In this document: in pieces, positions 44,585 through 55,719 of the stretch
Layout: every line of letters begins with the position of its first letter
How positions within the stretch are numbered: position 1 is the stretch's first letter
NCBI GenBank assembly: GCA_050084515.1
Contig: CM114272.1
Location: forward strand, 12,338,001 to 12,402,000
Source of the DNA: Blasia pusilla
Lineage: Eukaryota; Marchantiophyta; Marchantiopsida; Blasiales
Length of the DNA: 64,000 nt
Direction: 5' to 3'
The notes under the pieces: model-generated
The model's input: the letters and a program-made list of their open reading frames with translations, nothing else
What the model was told of the DNA's origin: nothing
Databases searched by the model: none
Position numbers and translations under genes: made by a program

Positions 44585-44853
44585 CAGGGTTGCACACGGA
44601 CAAAGTCTGTGTTTGTGGACATGTCCATGTCTGTGCAGTTCCGAGAACCCAAGCCCATTCCATAGACCTCGGCGGGTTGAGCCCGCACACGTTTTATGGC
44701 CCGTGCAAGACCCATGGTAGGACCGCACAAGGTGGACTAAGGGCCCACCATGGTCTACATGGAGGGCTCAAGGTCAAGCTCGAATGTGGGTTTTGCTTAC
44801 CTGAGCGGCATGTCCGACCTATGGACGGACTTGTCCATTGCCATAGAACCTTG
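44585..44853. mobile_element. Non-autonomous hAT-like element, 269 bp
   Basis: Starts CAGGGTTGCACACGGAC and ends CATAGAACCTTG, a decayed form of the family terminus. Flanks AGTTTAAC and AGTATAGC match at 6 of 8 positions. GTGGACATGTCCATGTCTGT near the left and GGACGGACTTGTCCATTG near the right are the family's subterminal stems. GC-rich interior, no ORF of note. Confidence 0.78.
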
Positions 44854-45102
44854 AGTATAGCTCAAGTAGAGAGAATTTGGAAGCTTATTCTCTCTTTGTT
44901 GAACCCTTTTTCCATGAGGCTCCAAAGCTATGGTACCTTCTCCTATGAATGACTTGGAACCTCTCACCATGAGAGTGGAATTTTTTTACATAAGTATATT
45001 AAGCTTTATGATATGAGAGTGTTGATGAATTGGAGACCTTTTGGTATATGATTGTGTGTGCGTCAAATCTCCATGATTCATCTTGGTTTTTGGATTGGTC
45101 AA

Positions 45103-45179
45103 CTTGTTGGATGATGACAACAATGTATGTTGTTTAGGGTTTAGGGTTATACAACATACATCTTGGTCATCATCCAACA
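45103..45179. repeat. Direct repeat copy 2 converted into an imperfect hairpin
   Basis: TGTTGGATGATGAC (45105-45118) pairs with GTCATCATCCAACA (45166-45179), and ATGTATGTTGT (about 45123-45133) pairs with ACAACATACAT (about 45151-45161), around a GTTTAGGGTTTAGGG centre. The left half equals the copy at 44168-44205; the right half is new. The centre holds two TTTAGGG units, the plant telomere-type repeat, by chance or otherwise. Confidence 0.88.
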
Positions 45180-46480
45180 TACATCCATCATCATCCACTT
45201 TTTTCCAGGTTTACTTAATTATGTTTGTGAAAAGCCGATTAATAAGAATGGTATCCACATTGTCCAACGTGAGTGTTTACATAGAGGAGAACAAACAGCA
45301 AACCATCCTATGATCAATGAGGAAATAGCATTAATGGCTTATACTACTAAGTACATTGTCACACAAGAGCAACTACATATGTATGTTTTGTTCTACTTTC
45401 AACAACACAAGAAAGCCCTCATCAACAAGTTGGTCTAGTCAAGTCTCAAGGTGGCTTTTTTGTGTTGGACAATGTGATGCTTTCCAATCCTACACATTCT
45501 AACTTTGTGTGTCATAGTGCATACACAAAAAAATTCTCAATCCAAGCGTCAAAAAACATGAAGGAGTCAAGTTATACGATAAGATAAGGATGCGACAGAT
45601 GGCTTTATGCCTTTATCCCTTTTACAACAAGTATGTGGCTAGTGAAGGAAGGAAGGAAGAAAATGGTAGGGTGGTTAAAGTGTAGAGAAGTGAAAATAAA
45701 TAATAAAATAAGAAGGGAAAAAGGAACTTAAATTTATAATGTAAGGATGAGTTAGATTTATGTGAGAAAAGAGTATATTATGAAACAGAAATGCAATTGA
45801 AAATGAAGGTAGTGTCATTGAGGAGTGAACACGGAGTTATAGATGTTTTTAGGTTTTGTGGTATATGCATGCCACATAAAATTACAAGTAGGAAAAAACT
45901 AGAGAAAGTGGATAGGCAATATTCGATGAAGTTTTTTTTGGTAGTTATTCCTCGAAGAATTTGCAGATGAGAAATCATAGCCAGAGAATTTGAAATTTGG
46001 AAGGAAATATAGTATTTTGTATGGAGAAAAAAGATGTGGAAAAAGGAAAAATATTTTTTTCCAAAATGAAGTAAAAATAAGGAAGAAATGTATTAATATT
46101 ATTTTCCAAGTATGAATCATGCGGAAAAGATGTAGAATCTGTATTCACATTAACCATAGTGTTGATGTGGTGTAGATCATGATCAATGTCCATGGAGAAC
46201 CGGGGCTATGTGTAGAGCTCACCGCATGAGAAATAAATTTTCCGCCGCCCAATGAAAAAATCCGGCCGCGTTTCTGGGTCTCGTCTACCCTCTTTCAACA
46301 AATGGCTTCCGTGAAATTATGAGATAGAAATTTTCTGCTTTCAAGGAGAATATCCCCGGAAAATTTCCGCTCTTGAAATACTGTGCCAAAATATATGTGG
46401 TTTGCATTTTCAAGGAGCCGGATTTCTGCCATGCTACTATTTGAGCCTTGGAAAACCGAAAACAATAGCCTTGCGTTCTC
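45180..46480. other. AT-rich interval, no gene seen
   Basis: Two short overlapping frames (45083-45438) and scattered minus-strand frames show no recognisable domain. The rest is AT-rich. Confidence 0.4.
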
Positions 46481-46489
46481 TCTTTTTTA

Positions 46490-46880
46490 TCTTGTGAGTC
46501 TTGACTCTCGGTCACTTTGCTCGTCGCCTCTTTGTCTAGATCTTGACTTCTCTATTGAGTGATTGGATTCATGAAGACTGCTCTCACTATGCAGCGAGCT
46601 TGACTCTTGACTTTTGTTGTCATGCACTACGGAAAAGCGGATGTAACTTTGTCTTGACTCTTGCTGTGCACAACAATTGATGTGTCTCGACTCTCAACGC
46701 TTGCTTTGCCCCTATGATAGTGTCAATATGGATTCCTGATCTGCGACTGTGAGCTTGTGAGTCTTGCCTCTCGACTCTCGTTGTGCGGTTGTTATTGAGT
46801 GACTCTCGCCTCTCGTCTGGACTCTTGCCGCATGGCTACAACTCCTCTTTTGTCTTTGCACACTTTCAGCAGTGTCGAAT
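46490..46880. repeat. Region rich in TTGACTCT / GACTCTCG words
   Basis: TTGACTCTCGG, TTGACTTCTC, TTGACTCTTGACTTTTG, TTGACTCTTGC, CGACTCTCAACG, CGACTCTCGTTG, TGACTCTCGCCTCTCG and GGACTCTTGCCG occur within about 350 bp. They look like a degenerate short tandem unit. TTGAC is also the core of the W-box bound by WRKY factors, but no adjacent gene supports a promoter. Confidence 0.5.
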
Positions 46881-46899
46881 AAATTGATGCTCCCTATCA

Positions 46900-47550
46900 T
46901 TTGACGTTGTTAGACAATTAAATCCCTTTTCGATGGAGTCTAGCCCGTTGCAAAGCAGTTGTGCATTCTTTTGATGATTCTCACTACAATACTGTTGCGC
47001 TGCATCCTTAAGCCAATTTTCGTTGTGTCCCGCCATAGGAAGAACACACTGTAGTAGCTATGAGCTCCATTTCTCTCTCAAACATTGCGCAAAGTATTTC
47101 AGATCTTTCATCTTTGCAATTTGCCTAGGACCCAATCTGTCACTCTGCAATCTGCCGATTCTTCCGGGAACCAACTCCACTTGTAGAACATTTTTTCATA
47201 TTGTTCCACCTTTAGGATACTCATTTACCCACAATCTCCTTCGGCTTGCCATTTTTTCAGATAGAACTTCTAACTTGACAGAGGTTTCTTAATGCAGTTT
47301 TTGGTGCTTTTCATGTTTTGATTCATAGGTTTTAGACTTTTTGTTGTTGTCCTTCTGTAGCTCTTAACATGTTTTCACTTTCTTTTTGTGTCATTTTTGT
47401 CATTGAAAATAGGTTTTTTCTTTCCATTTAGGAGTGGGAACTTTGACTTAAAGATCTTAGGATACCTTAACCTATACTACACTAGGTCAATTCCAACCTC
47501 TCTTTGCTTGGACACCTATTGTTTCTCATACATAGCTAAGAGATAGCGAA
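46900..47550. other. Interval without recognisable genes
   Basis: A short plus-strand frame (47023-47292) has no domain. The stretch just before 47558 may be the 5' untranslated part of the hAT relic. Confidence 0.4.
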
Positions 47551-47557
47551 CTATGAG

Positions 47558-48450
47558 ATGTTAAACAAAGAAGTAGGCCATGAATTTCTAGAGGATAGAA
47601 TTCGGTTAGAGTCATCATATGGGCACGAAATCAATATATCCTATGCTCCTTTCAAAAGAAGGATCAAGAAGAATCGATTGGCTTGGAAGGTAGTGTGGTA
47701 CACCTTATTCGATTGGATAGAGTTTCATGTAGAATCCGGTAGAATATTTTGTAAATTTTGTAGAAAGGGAAGGGAAAGAATTCTTTTGCAAGAGATAGTG
47801 TCATAAATTGTAAGGTTTTGGCCTTCAAAGATCATGGTAAATGAAGGAAGGGCAAGAATTCATTTGCAAGAGATGGTGCCATAAATTGTAAGGTTTTGGC
47901 CTTCATATATCACTGTAAATCCAATGAACATATGAAGCTTTTTGGGCTACCAATACAGGAAACAGATCCATGGCCAAGGCCATTTCCACTTCTAATCGTA
48001 CTTGTGACACTGCATTATTGACTAAATATGCATGTTTTATTGCAAAGAACGCTATGGTTTTTGCCAAAATTCCAAACCTGTGTAAGTTGATGCTTTCAGT
48101 GAATGCACCCATTACCCGAGATTTGTACCAGGATGAGAAGGGTTGTGCTGATATTTGTTATTATATTAGAGAATTTTTGCATAGAAGAACCCTTCTAAAA
48201 GTGCAACAATCTCCTTTCTTTGGGATCATGATTGATGAGTCTATTGATTGATGAATAACGGATCATCTAGTAGTATTTGCAACTTACTTACAAGAGGGGA
48301 AAGTGGAGAATTTTTTATGCTCTTTGTTCATTGCGTTGTGCATAGGACCAACCTTGCTGCTTTGACAGCAGCCAAAGGACCAGGGTGTAAAGATGTATCT
48401 ATAGACCTTGATCATGGTATACCCGTATATGGAATGGTTGCATAAGGATG
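47558..48450 (+). pseudogene. Second hAT transposase relic (TTF-zinc-finger type), internally deleted
   Basis: Plus strand. The N-terminal part reads RIKKNRLAWKVVWYTLFDWI and GRIFCKFCRKG (47670-47770), the TTF-like zinc finger of the ZMYM/ZNF862-like hAT branch. A near-duplicate AAGGGAAGGAATTC-type segment follows (47765-47890). Next are MAKAISTSNRTCDTAL (47970) and QQSPFFGIMIDESID (about 48206-48250), where MIDES holds the first catalytic Asp. After stops comes TDHLVVFATYLQEGKVENF, then a jump to HCVVHRTNLAALTAAK (about 48332-48380). The stretch between, with the second catalytic Asp, is deleted, and everything after about 48450 is missing. It is unrelated in detail to the DUF659-type hAT at 5-22 kb. 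Confidence 0.78.
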
Positions 48451-48589
48451 TTATGCGAGTCAAGATTAAAATAATGAATAGAGAGTTTCCAAAGAGAGAA
48501 GGTATAGCTTATATGTGGAATGTGTACAAATTTTTGGATAAGGCGCATGTAAAGTAGGTATGAGGTGGTTGAAGTGGAAAGAATGTGCG

Positions 48590-48660
48590 AGTCGTGGTTG
48601 CACGAAAATAGACATGTTCGTACGGTGCAGGCCAGAGCCCGCACTGTATGGAGTTTGTGA
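48590..48660. mobile_element. Truncated hAT-like family end
   Basis: GTGGTTGCACGAAAATAGAC followed by ATGTTCG and GAGCCCGCACTG resembles the left end of the 555-bp element at 51051 (CAAGGTTGCACGAAAATGGG). No right end follows, so only a left-terminal fragment remains. Confidence 0.55.
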
Positions 48661-48669
48661 ACTGTATAA

Positions 48670-51040
48670 CTAAAGTTTTTCTCGATTTAGAACAAAGATA
48701 TCATATTTTTGAATCTATATATATGCATGTGGTGGTGTAAAATGAGGTAATGGTTGTGAGTTGGTAAGTCGTTCTTGACGATCAACAGTAAGATAAGGCT
48801 TAAGAATATTAGTGGCCTTAGCTACTACTTCAATTATATGTATTTGGCTCCAGAGGTTTTGTGTATACTGTGTAGTTATTAGCGTGTGAATATCATTAAG
48901 ATTGGTGATATTACCACAATGTAAGCGTGCATGCAAGTAAGTCCAGTTGGGAGAATCAGAAGATAGCAATGAACTTTTTCACGTGAATGGACAAGTCTTT
49001 AGTATAATAGTATAGAAGAACTCATTATAGTAATGGCACTAGTGGGTGGAATTTTGTTAACCTAACAACTTTACATGATGTGTTGGATTCTCAACATCCA
49101 CTTCTCTAAGCACCATTAATCCGATCGGCCCCCTTGTATGAGGAGAAGCCTAGATTGATGGTTTCGACTTAGACGTCGGAGGAGTCATAGTAATATGATG
49201 TAGGTGATTTACTAGGAGTATCGTTACTAGGAATATCTTACCCTATATTGCATCAGGGTGCGGGGCACCCTGATGCAAATATTTTTTATTAATAGAAACG
49301 AAAAAAAATAGGTAAAAACCCCTAGTTTCTCGAGTAGTGAAATAGTTGGGAGCGGTAGCGTATTCTCGTATGTCAAGTTATCTCCATGTTCAGGTTCCAT
49401 TGAAGCTCTTCTATGAGCGCACGAACGGACTAGGCCACTTTGTATCTCCAAGTTTTGTAAAAGATTTCAGTGATTTAATCACTTTCTGTTTTCTCATATG
49501 ATGTACACACAAATTTCCATAAAGAATCTAAACCAATGCACATATGTGGGCATGTTTTGTTGGAGTCCTGAAAATCTTATGATTCCTCTAGTACATATGA
49601 AAAGTTTCCCCTTCTAAAGATTGAGGCCTATTTCAATATAATGTTACAAGGTGTATACATGGTAACGCAACATTCTTATATAGAGAATTGCGTCTAAACG
49701 GAGGGTTAGAATTAATATATTTGACACTTTGGGATAGGAAAATAATAGGAATCTGCATTATAGTGAAAGTAGCTTCTATAGGTGGTATAGATCTGTTAAG
49801 TACCACTCCACATACAAGTTTAAGCATTACCTCATCCAATCCCTCAAGGCTAAGGTAACGTTCAAACTTAGTATCAATATCAAGAGATCCAGTAGGCTCA
49901 AACTTAAGGGCATATTTCAATAAGTACAAAGATCAATCTCGAGAGACCAATCAATGTTAGTGACACGTTGGATGTTCACATGTGCATCCCAAAGCAGAAA
50001 AATGATAGGATGGAATGGAATGACATTCTTGTATTCATTAGTTGCTGTGTAGTAAGCCTAGTGCATAGTTTTAGGTTCAATGAAAGGATTTGGTGATGTG
50101 TTTCTCGATGTGTTTATGTCAGCAAGAAATCCCATTCTACAACATGGACATTGGTCCTTCTTTCTACAAATGACACAACACATCATCCTTAAATTTGTGT
50201 AGTTTCTTATGAATAATATATGTGTACAAAAGAAAAGTACAATTATGAGTAGTAGGAGGAAATGGATGAGAGTTAAGTGGGCAAGGACATGATGGAATAT
50301 AAGTACACATTTCTTATGTAACGCGATCAATATCAATGTCCCGAACCCAAAATATGATATAATAGTATAGGCTATCCCTGCCTTGTAATTTATACCTAAT
50401 GATATAGTTAAATACGGTAACAAGGATGTGTGGACCAACAAAATGAATTGGGCTAGGAATGTGTGAAGATGGATGCGAAAAACTTGGGCACACTCAGCTG
50501 GTGCATCCCTTCAAGTAAAAATGGGATTAAACTGAACCACCAACTTCTCTATATCACAAATTTCATTCCATTTTGCATCTGACACTTCATCAGATGTAAT
50601 TGTTAGAAAGAAATGAGGCATGCCTAACTTATGTATCATGGATTTTAGGTCTCAAAGGTGGTGCCTATGCTAGGTTGGACTACCAGATACTTAAGGACTT
50701 AAAGAGTGTCTAGATAAATAGTAGTAAAGATCCTCCTAGACAAGATCTGGCCGATTTTCCCGTAATGTATGCAAGTCTTTGTTGAAAATGAATGTATGGG
50801 AGGCTAAGCAAAGCAAAATAGACTGAAGGAGTTGATGCATAATGAGAAAATAAGGCTTGTAGAGGGAAAATCAAGTGAATAATTGTTTAAATCTTGATTT
50901 CATAAGAACACCAATTAAAGGATATTAAGCTAGTATTGTATTTACCCTAGTAAGAATATATGAAAGGGAAATTTGCACTTTCTCTAATTAGATGTATATC
51001 TAAACAATTGCTTGAAGGGTCACTCAGGAATCTATGATTT
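48670..51040. other. AT-rich interval, no gene seen
   Basis: Scattered short frames on both strands with no domain. One hairpin is noted separately at 49248-49278. Confidence 0.45.
49248..49278. repeat. Hairpin, 14-bp perfect arms
   Basis: TTGCATCAGGGTGC (49248-49261), spacer GGG, then the complement at 49265-49278. GC-rich in an AT-rich setting. Confidence 0.93.
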
Positions 51041-51042
51041 GC

Positions 51043-51050
51043 ACCATTAC
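51043..51050. repeat. 8-bp target-site duplication ACCATTAC, left
   Basis: Identical to 51606-51613 beyond the 555-bp element. Confidence 0.9.
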
Positions 51051-51605
51051 CAAGGTTGCACGAAAATGGGCATGCCCAATGGATCCACTGCCCAAGTTTT
51101 TGTGGTACCTTGGTCGTCCGCATGGGCTCGGAACACGGGATTGGGTGCAGGCAGAGAACGAATGGGTATGCGGGCTTTGAGCACTTGTCGTGCTTGCATT
51201 GGGCCCGCCCCTGGCTCGCATCAAGCCTGCCTAGCTTTCACCAGCCCGTGGAAGGTCCATGTGGGCAGCTTGCAAGGGCCATCCGTCGGCCTTGTGTGGA
51301 CCTTGAGCTCATCTACAGCAGGCCCATCGGCCGTATGAGCCTGTGCGGGCTAGGCAATCTTGATGTAGGTCACGCGCGGGCTCGATGCAGGCCTCTATGG
51401 GCTTGGTGCGGGCTATATAATGGGTGGCAAGAATAGAAGATGGCTCGTTGAACTCAGTACATGCATATGCTTGTTGAGGCTAGGTCTACATTACGGGAGA
51501 GGCAGGCCTAGATGCAGGCCGTGAGAACCCATGCCCGCACAAACATGTCCATCCCTAGGATAGACGTAAGTGTGCAGACTCGAATTTTGTACATGTGCAA
51601 CCTTA
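51051..51605. mobile_element. Non-autonomous hAT-like element, GC-rich, 555 bp
   Basis: Starts CAAGGTTGCACGAAAATGG and ends ACATGTGCAACCTTA, the family terminus with the last base changed. Perfect 8-bp duplication ACCATTAC on both sides. The interior is GC-rich with GGGCCCGCC, GAGCCTGTGCGGGC and CGCGGGCTCGATGCAGGCC phrases; no transposase. It lies in AT-rich DNA. Confidence 0.92.
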
Positions 51606-51613
51606 ACCATTAC
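51606..51613. repeat. 8-bp target-site duplication ACCATTAC, right
   Basis: Matches 51043-51050 exactly. Confidence 0.9.
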
Positions 51614-51619
51614 GGAAAA

Positions 51620-53440
51620 CATATTGAACCATTATCAAATATTTCTAAAGATTAGGCCCTACATGTTGGTAATGAATAAGAAACATCTTGAAGTATGTTT
51701 AATTCTATCTAATAAGGGTTGTATGCCATGCTATGAGTAAGTCGGCCTTTCTCCTAGGAAGATTGAATTATAATATGTACAACTATACCATGTAATACCA
51801 CCAATCTAGGGGATGTATTAGGAAGTTCAAGTAGGATCTTGTCGTCTTTGTTTAATGCATTGATTATGAAATTTACAAGCATGATATGTGTGAGGTTGCT
51901 AATGTTTTCTTGAGCTTCTTGGCTACTTCTGCAATTATGATTTCACCCGATGAGGGAGGAATCTAGCATGAATAAAATATGAAAAAACCCTTTACGGAAT
52001 CCATGAAATTTTCTTTGTATTCCTATTCTTGAATCAATAATAGAAAACTACTAGAGGTGGAGAAGATCAACAACCAATATTTTCCTAATGTAAGTTGGTG
52101 TCATATAAGCTTTTAAGGATAGTCGTGGTTGTGTTGTTGATCACAAATCTATATTATTATGGGAGAGTGTCTTCTTGATTTGCAAACACCTCTCTACTTG
52201 ACATGTGGCAACAAGAAAATGTTTCCCATGTTACGGGCAGCAAATAAAAATTTTAATTTTATGTGCACCATCATTTATCTCTTCCCTTCACGGGCCATAC
52301 ACTAACTCTTCAAACACTTTTTAATTTCCCGTGCATCCCACGGGCACCTCACTAGTCACATATAAAGAAGTCATCGTGTCTTGGTATGATGTAAGGAACC
52401 AAAAAACTAGTGCATAAACCATATGGTGAGTATTTCTCAAAAGTGAAAGTACACATTTTAACATGGGGGTTACGATATATGACATACCCACAATAGTCGC
52501 ACCATTGCATCTTTCATACATGATCACGGTAGAGAAATCCCCACCTTGACAGCATTTTCTCAATAAGTGGCCACTTATGGGCTATAAGCTTACATGATAA
52601 TTTTTTTTTATAGTCTTTCTTGAGAATACAAATTGTCTGCATTTCTTCATGCGAGTTTTGTTTGGTCTCATTAATGTTAATAGATTCTTGGAAATATATG
52701 GATGAGAGACCGTACTAGAGTTGGTTTTTGAAATACCTAAATGGTATCTATAATGACTCGTACAAGTGACATATTTTTTCCTAGGCGGTGCCTTTGGAGT
52801 AGTGTGCTAGGCTGAAATAGGGTTAAGATGAATAGTGGAACAATACAAGGAATTTAAATTTAAATTTTTTATAAAAGAAGAGAATAGAAGATGGAATTAG
52901 TTGAGCAGGAAAAAAAAATGGAGGACAACAATCACAAGGGATATAATAGCATTGACGAACATAAGCAAGTTCACATGAGGTTCATATACTCCCTTGAAAC
53001 AATCACACTAATAATATGAGAGTAAAAAATTTGATGAAGGATGACCTAAATTTTTTTTGTAAGCAAATTTATACTTTAGTAGTAGTATTAAAAAGATACT
53101 TAGATCCTAAAAAGCACAAGCAACAATGAAAGGGGAAATTTTGAAATAGGAGAGAAGTTACGGATATAATAGTGTATGCAATGATGTCTCCTTGAATAAT
53201 GAAGAAGTCTTTAATTTCTCCAAATGAAATTGCATATATTCTGCAATTACATGAAGTGATCGAGAGGTATGTTGTCAACCCTCTCATGTCTTTTCTACTC
53301 CCATGTCAGCTTAGATTTGACATCCATGTTCATTAAGAGAATTTGACGCATGAGATACGCAGAGACATTGGAAAAGAACACACTTGAAAACTATTTTACA
53401 TGTTTGCGTGTCACCTAATCCGCTGCCAAGGCAATGGGAG
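51620..53440. other. AT-rich interval, no gene seen
   Basis: No frame with recognisable domains and no repeat structure apparent by eye. Confidence 0.45.
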
Positions 53441-53449
53441 TTCAAGCAT

Positions 53450-53452
<3 letters not shown>

Positions 53453-53494
<42 letters not shown>
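53453..53494. repeat. (AG)n microsatellite
   Basis: About 21 uninterrupted AG units after ATT and before ACGTATCG. Much shorter than the two TC tracts in the CACTA. Confidence 0.95.
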
Positions 53495-53496
<2 letters not shown>

Positions 53497-53499
53497 GTA

Positions 53500-55670
53500 T
53501 CGTGTTTAATGATCTACATTTGGATGGCTACATGGACCGAGATGTGTGGGGAAAATGAGGGTGGCGAGTAGATATCACTTATTATCCATGCGCCAAGTGC
53601 ATATCAAACAAACCCAAAGACAAAAAGATAATGAGAATGACATGAAGAAGGAGAAGTAGGTGATAATGTGAGTGTTAGTGTGTTGCAGGTTCTACGTGGA
53701 CGAGATCAAAGGTGCTCTAGAGGAGCTAGTGGGAGTGAAATCAGCCAAGTGCAAGTGATATAAGAAGAGAGTCATTATCCTTGTGACCGTTATCCTTCTT
53801 GACATGTTGCTCGTTTGCAAACTTCACTTCTCAATCATACTTCACATGTTCCATGTGGGAGGACTACGAAGATCACTCATGGATCTTGACCAAGAAAAGA
53901 AAACAAGCAAGCAATATGTGCTTGTTGCTCGCTCAATCATGACTACGACTTTCTAACAAGAGCAAGTGGAAAGGTGGAAATGAATCCATCCTCAGCTGAG
54001 CGTGGCATTTCATTTTAGGAACAAGAAGATTCCCACGCGAAGAAAGATCACGGAAGGTTGGTTCGAGGGATTTTGTAGTAGGAATCTATGACCTTTAGAA
54101 ATTTTCATATGCTACAAGTCAGTGAGCATCTTCTTGAGAGATACTCACTTTCATGGGTTTAGGAAGGTGAGTCTATGTAAATTAAACACATAAATAAAAC
54201 TATCATGCACTTGAGCCAAGGGAGACACAAAAGGAGAGCGAGAAACCGAATGGAAAAACCAAGAACCATAGAGAGTTTTACCTTTGAATTTTTAGGAAAT
54301 ACATTGCATGGCAGGTTTTCAAAGAGGATGATGAAATATTGCGCACCAACTCACAATGCAAACCAAAACCAAGAAGGTACACAACCAAGCGCACATGAAC
54401 AAAATGACTAAATAATTTTTGAGAAAGAAACAATATAAATCAAAGACTCGAAGAATCCATGCTCTTTGCACTACAAAAACAAGGGCATAAACACAAAGCA
54501 AGGTGGTATGCGGCCGAAGTGGTTGGGAGCAGAAGCACAAAAAAGCATATGCACAAATAATGAGCACCAAAAATCAAATCAAAGAATATGAAGGTACGGG
54601 TACATAGCAATTTTCAAGTAAGACCAGTACGCACACAGATTCCAATCTAAATCCAAGATGGAGAGGGAAAGACCATGCAATCCTTAGAAAATCCGTAGTC
54701 ACATAGCTAGAAACATCCCCAAAAACTACCATAGCCGTAGGGACGGGGAGGGCTTATACCAAACAGAGTTGAATCTACGCGTGCTTAACCCTCGCTCGAA
54801 CATGACAGAGAGACCTCACACGAAACGGAATAGCCACAATTGGAGGCGCGCTTACTATGGGTGTTCTCACACGCAACATTTTGTTTTGTTGGAGGCAATC
54901 CGACGGATTTGGGATAACCACATAAGACTTTTAGACACATGGATATACTTTGCGAGGAGAAAAATGAACGCGAGAGATAGACACTGCAGAACGAGCTACT
55001 TAAAATAGAGCCCACTTGTATAGGCTGTAATAAAAGTTTCTATGCTCTTAAATACATCTTTTGAAACGTTCTTGAAAATATGTGTACACCATTCCTCGAG
55101 AACTGTCAATATGCCCCTTCTCATAATCCTTCTCTAGTATCACTGTTTTTTAACGATAATATATTTAGGTGGCTTTACGACATGCATAGTATTGCAGTTT
55201 TACAACACGCACAAGCGTTGGAGTTGATATTTTGAGCCAAAGTGGTTGGTGGTTACTCTTTCCATTGTCTATGCACATCTAATCACCAATAGTAATTGTG
55301 ATAGACTAGTTTGAAGTGATTAATCTCATTTTATATTTTAGTTTTTTGCATTACTCACCTTCTTCTTCCTCTTAGATAACTTTTTATGTTTCTTATCCTC
55401 TTGCGAGGTATATGTAGGGTTTAGGTATATTTCTTTCTGAAAATTAAAATAATTGATTCCATCTCTTTTTATTTCTAGAATGAAGTTTCCATCTCCTTTT
55501 ATTTTTCCTTTTTTCTTTGACGGAAATTACTAGGAGCGAGATAGCAAATTCTGCAGGTATGACTGTGCTCAAGTTAACCGAGGGAACCACCGACTGAAAA
55601 CTTCGTTAAGTCGGCGGATCTCCATGTGGAATATATATATTATTTTTAGAGATAGGAAGTCTAAACAACG
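53500..55670. other. Interval without recognisable genes
   Basis: Short frames on both strands, A-rich on the plus strand around 54200-54600. No domain, RNA gene or terminal repeat recognised. Confidence 0.45.
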
Positions 55671-55675
55671 AACTC

Positions 55676-55717
55676 CTTGCAGGTTGACACTTGTATCGAC
55701 AAGTGTCAACCTGCAAG
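55676..55717. repeat. Inverted repeat, 19-bp perfect arms
   Basis: CTTGCAGGTTGACACTTGT (55676-55694), spacer ATCG, complement at 55699-55717. No mismatch. Confidence 0.95.
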
Positions 55718-55719
55718 AG

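Noticed and set aside
45128-45145. Interstitial telomere repeat (TTTAGGG)n
   Set aside because: Only about two units, at the loop of a hairpin; too short to claim.
46490-46640. WRKY-regulated promoter
   Set aside because: No gene, TATA-like context or transcript evidence nearby; kept only as a low-interest observation.
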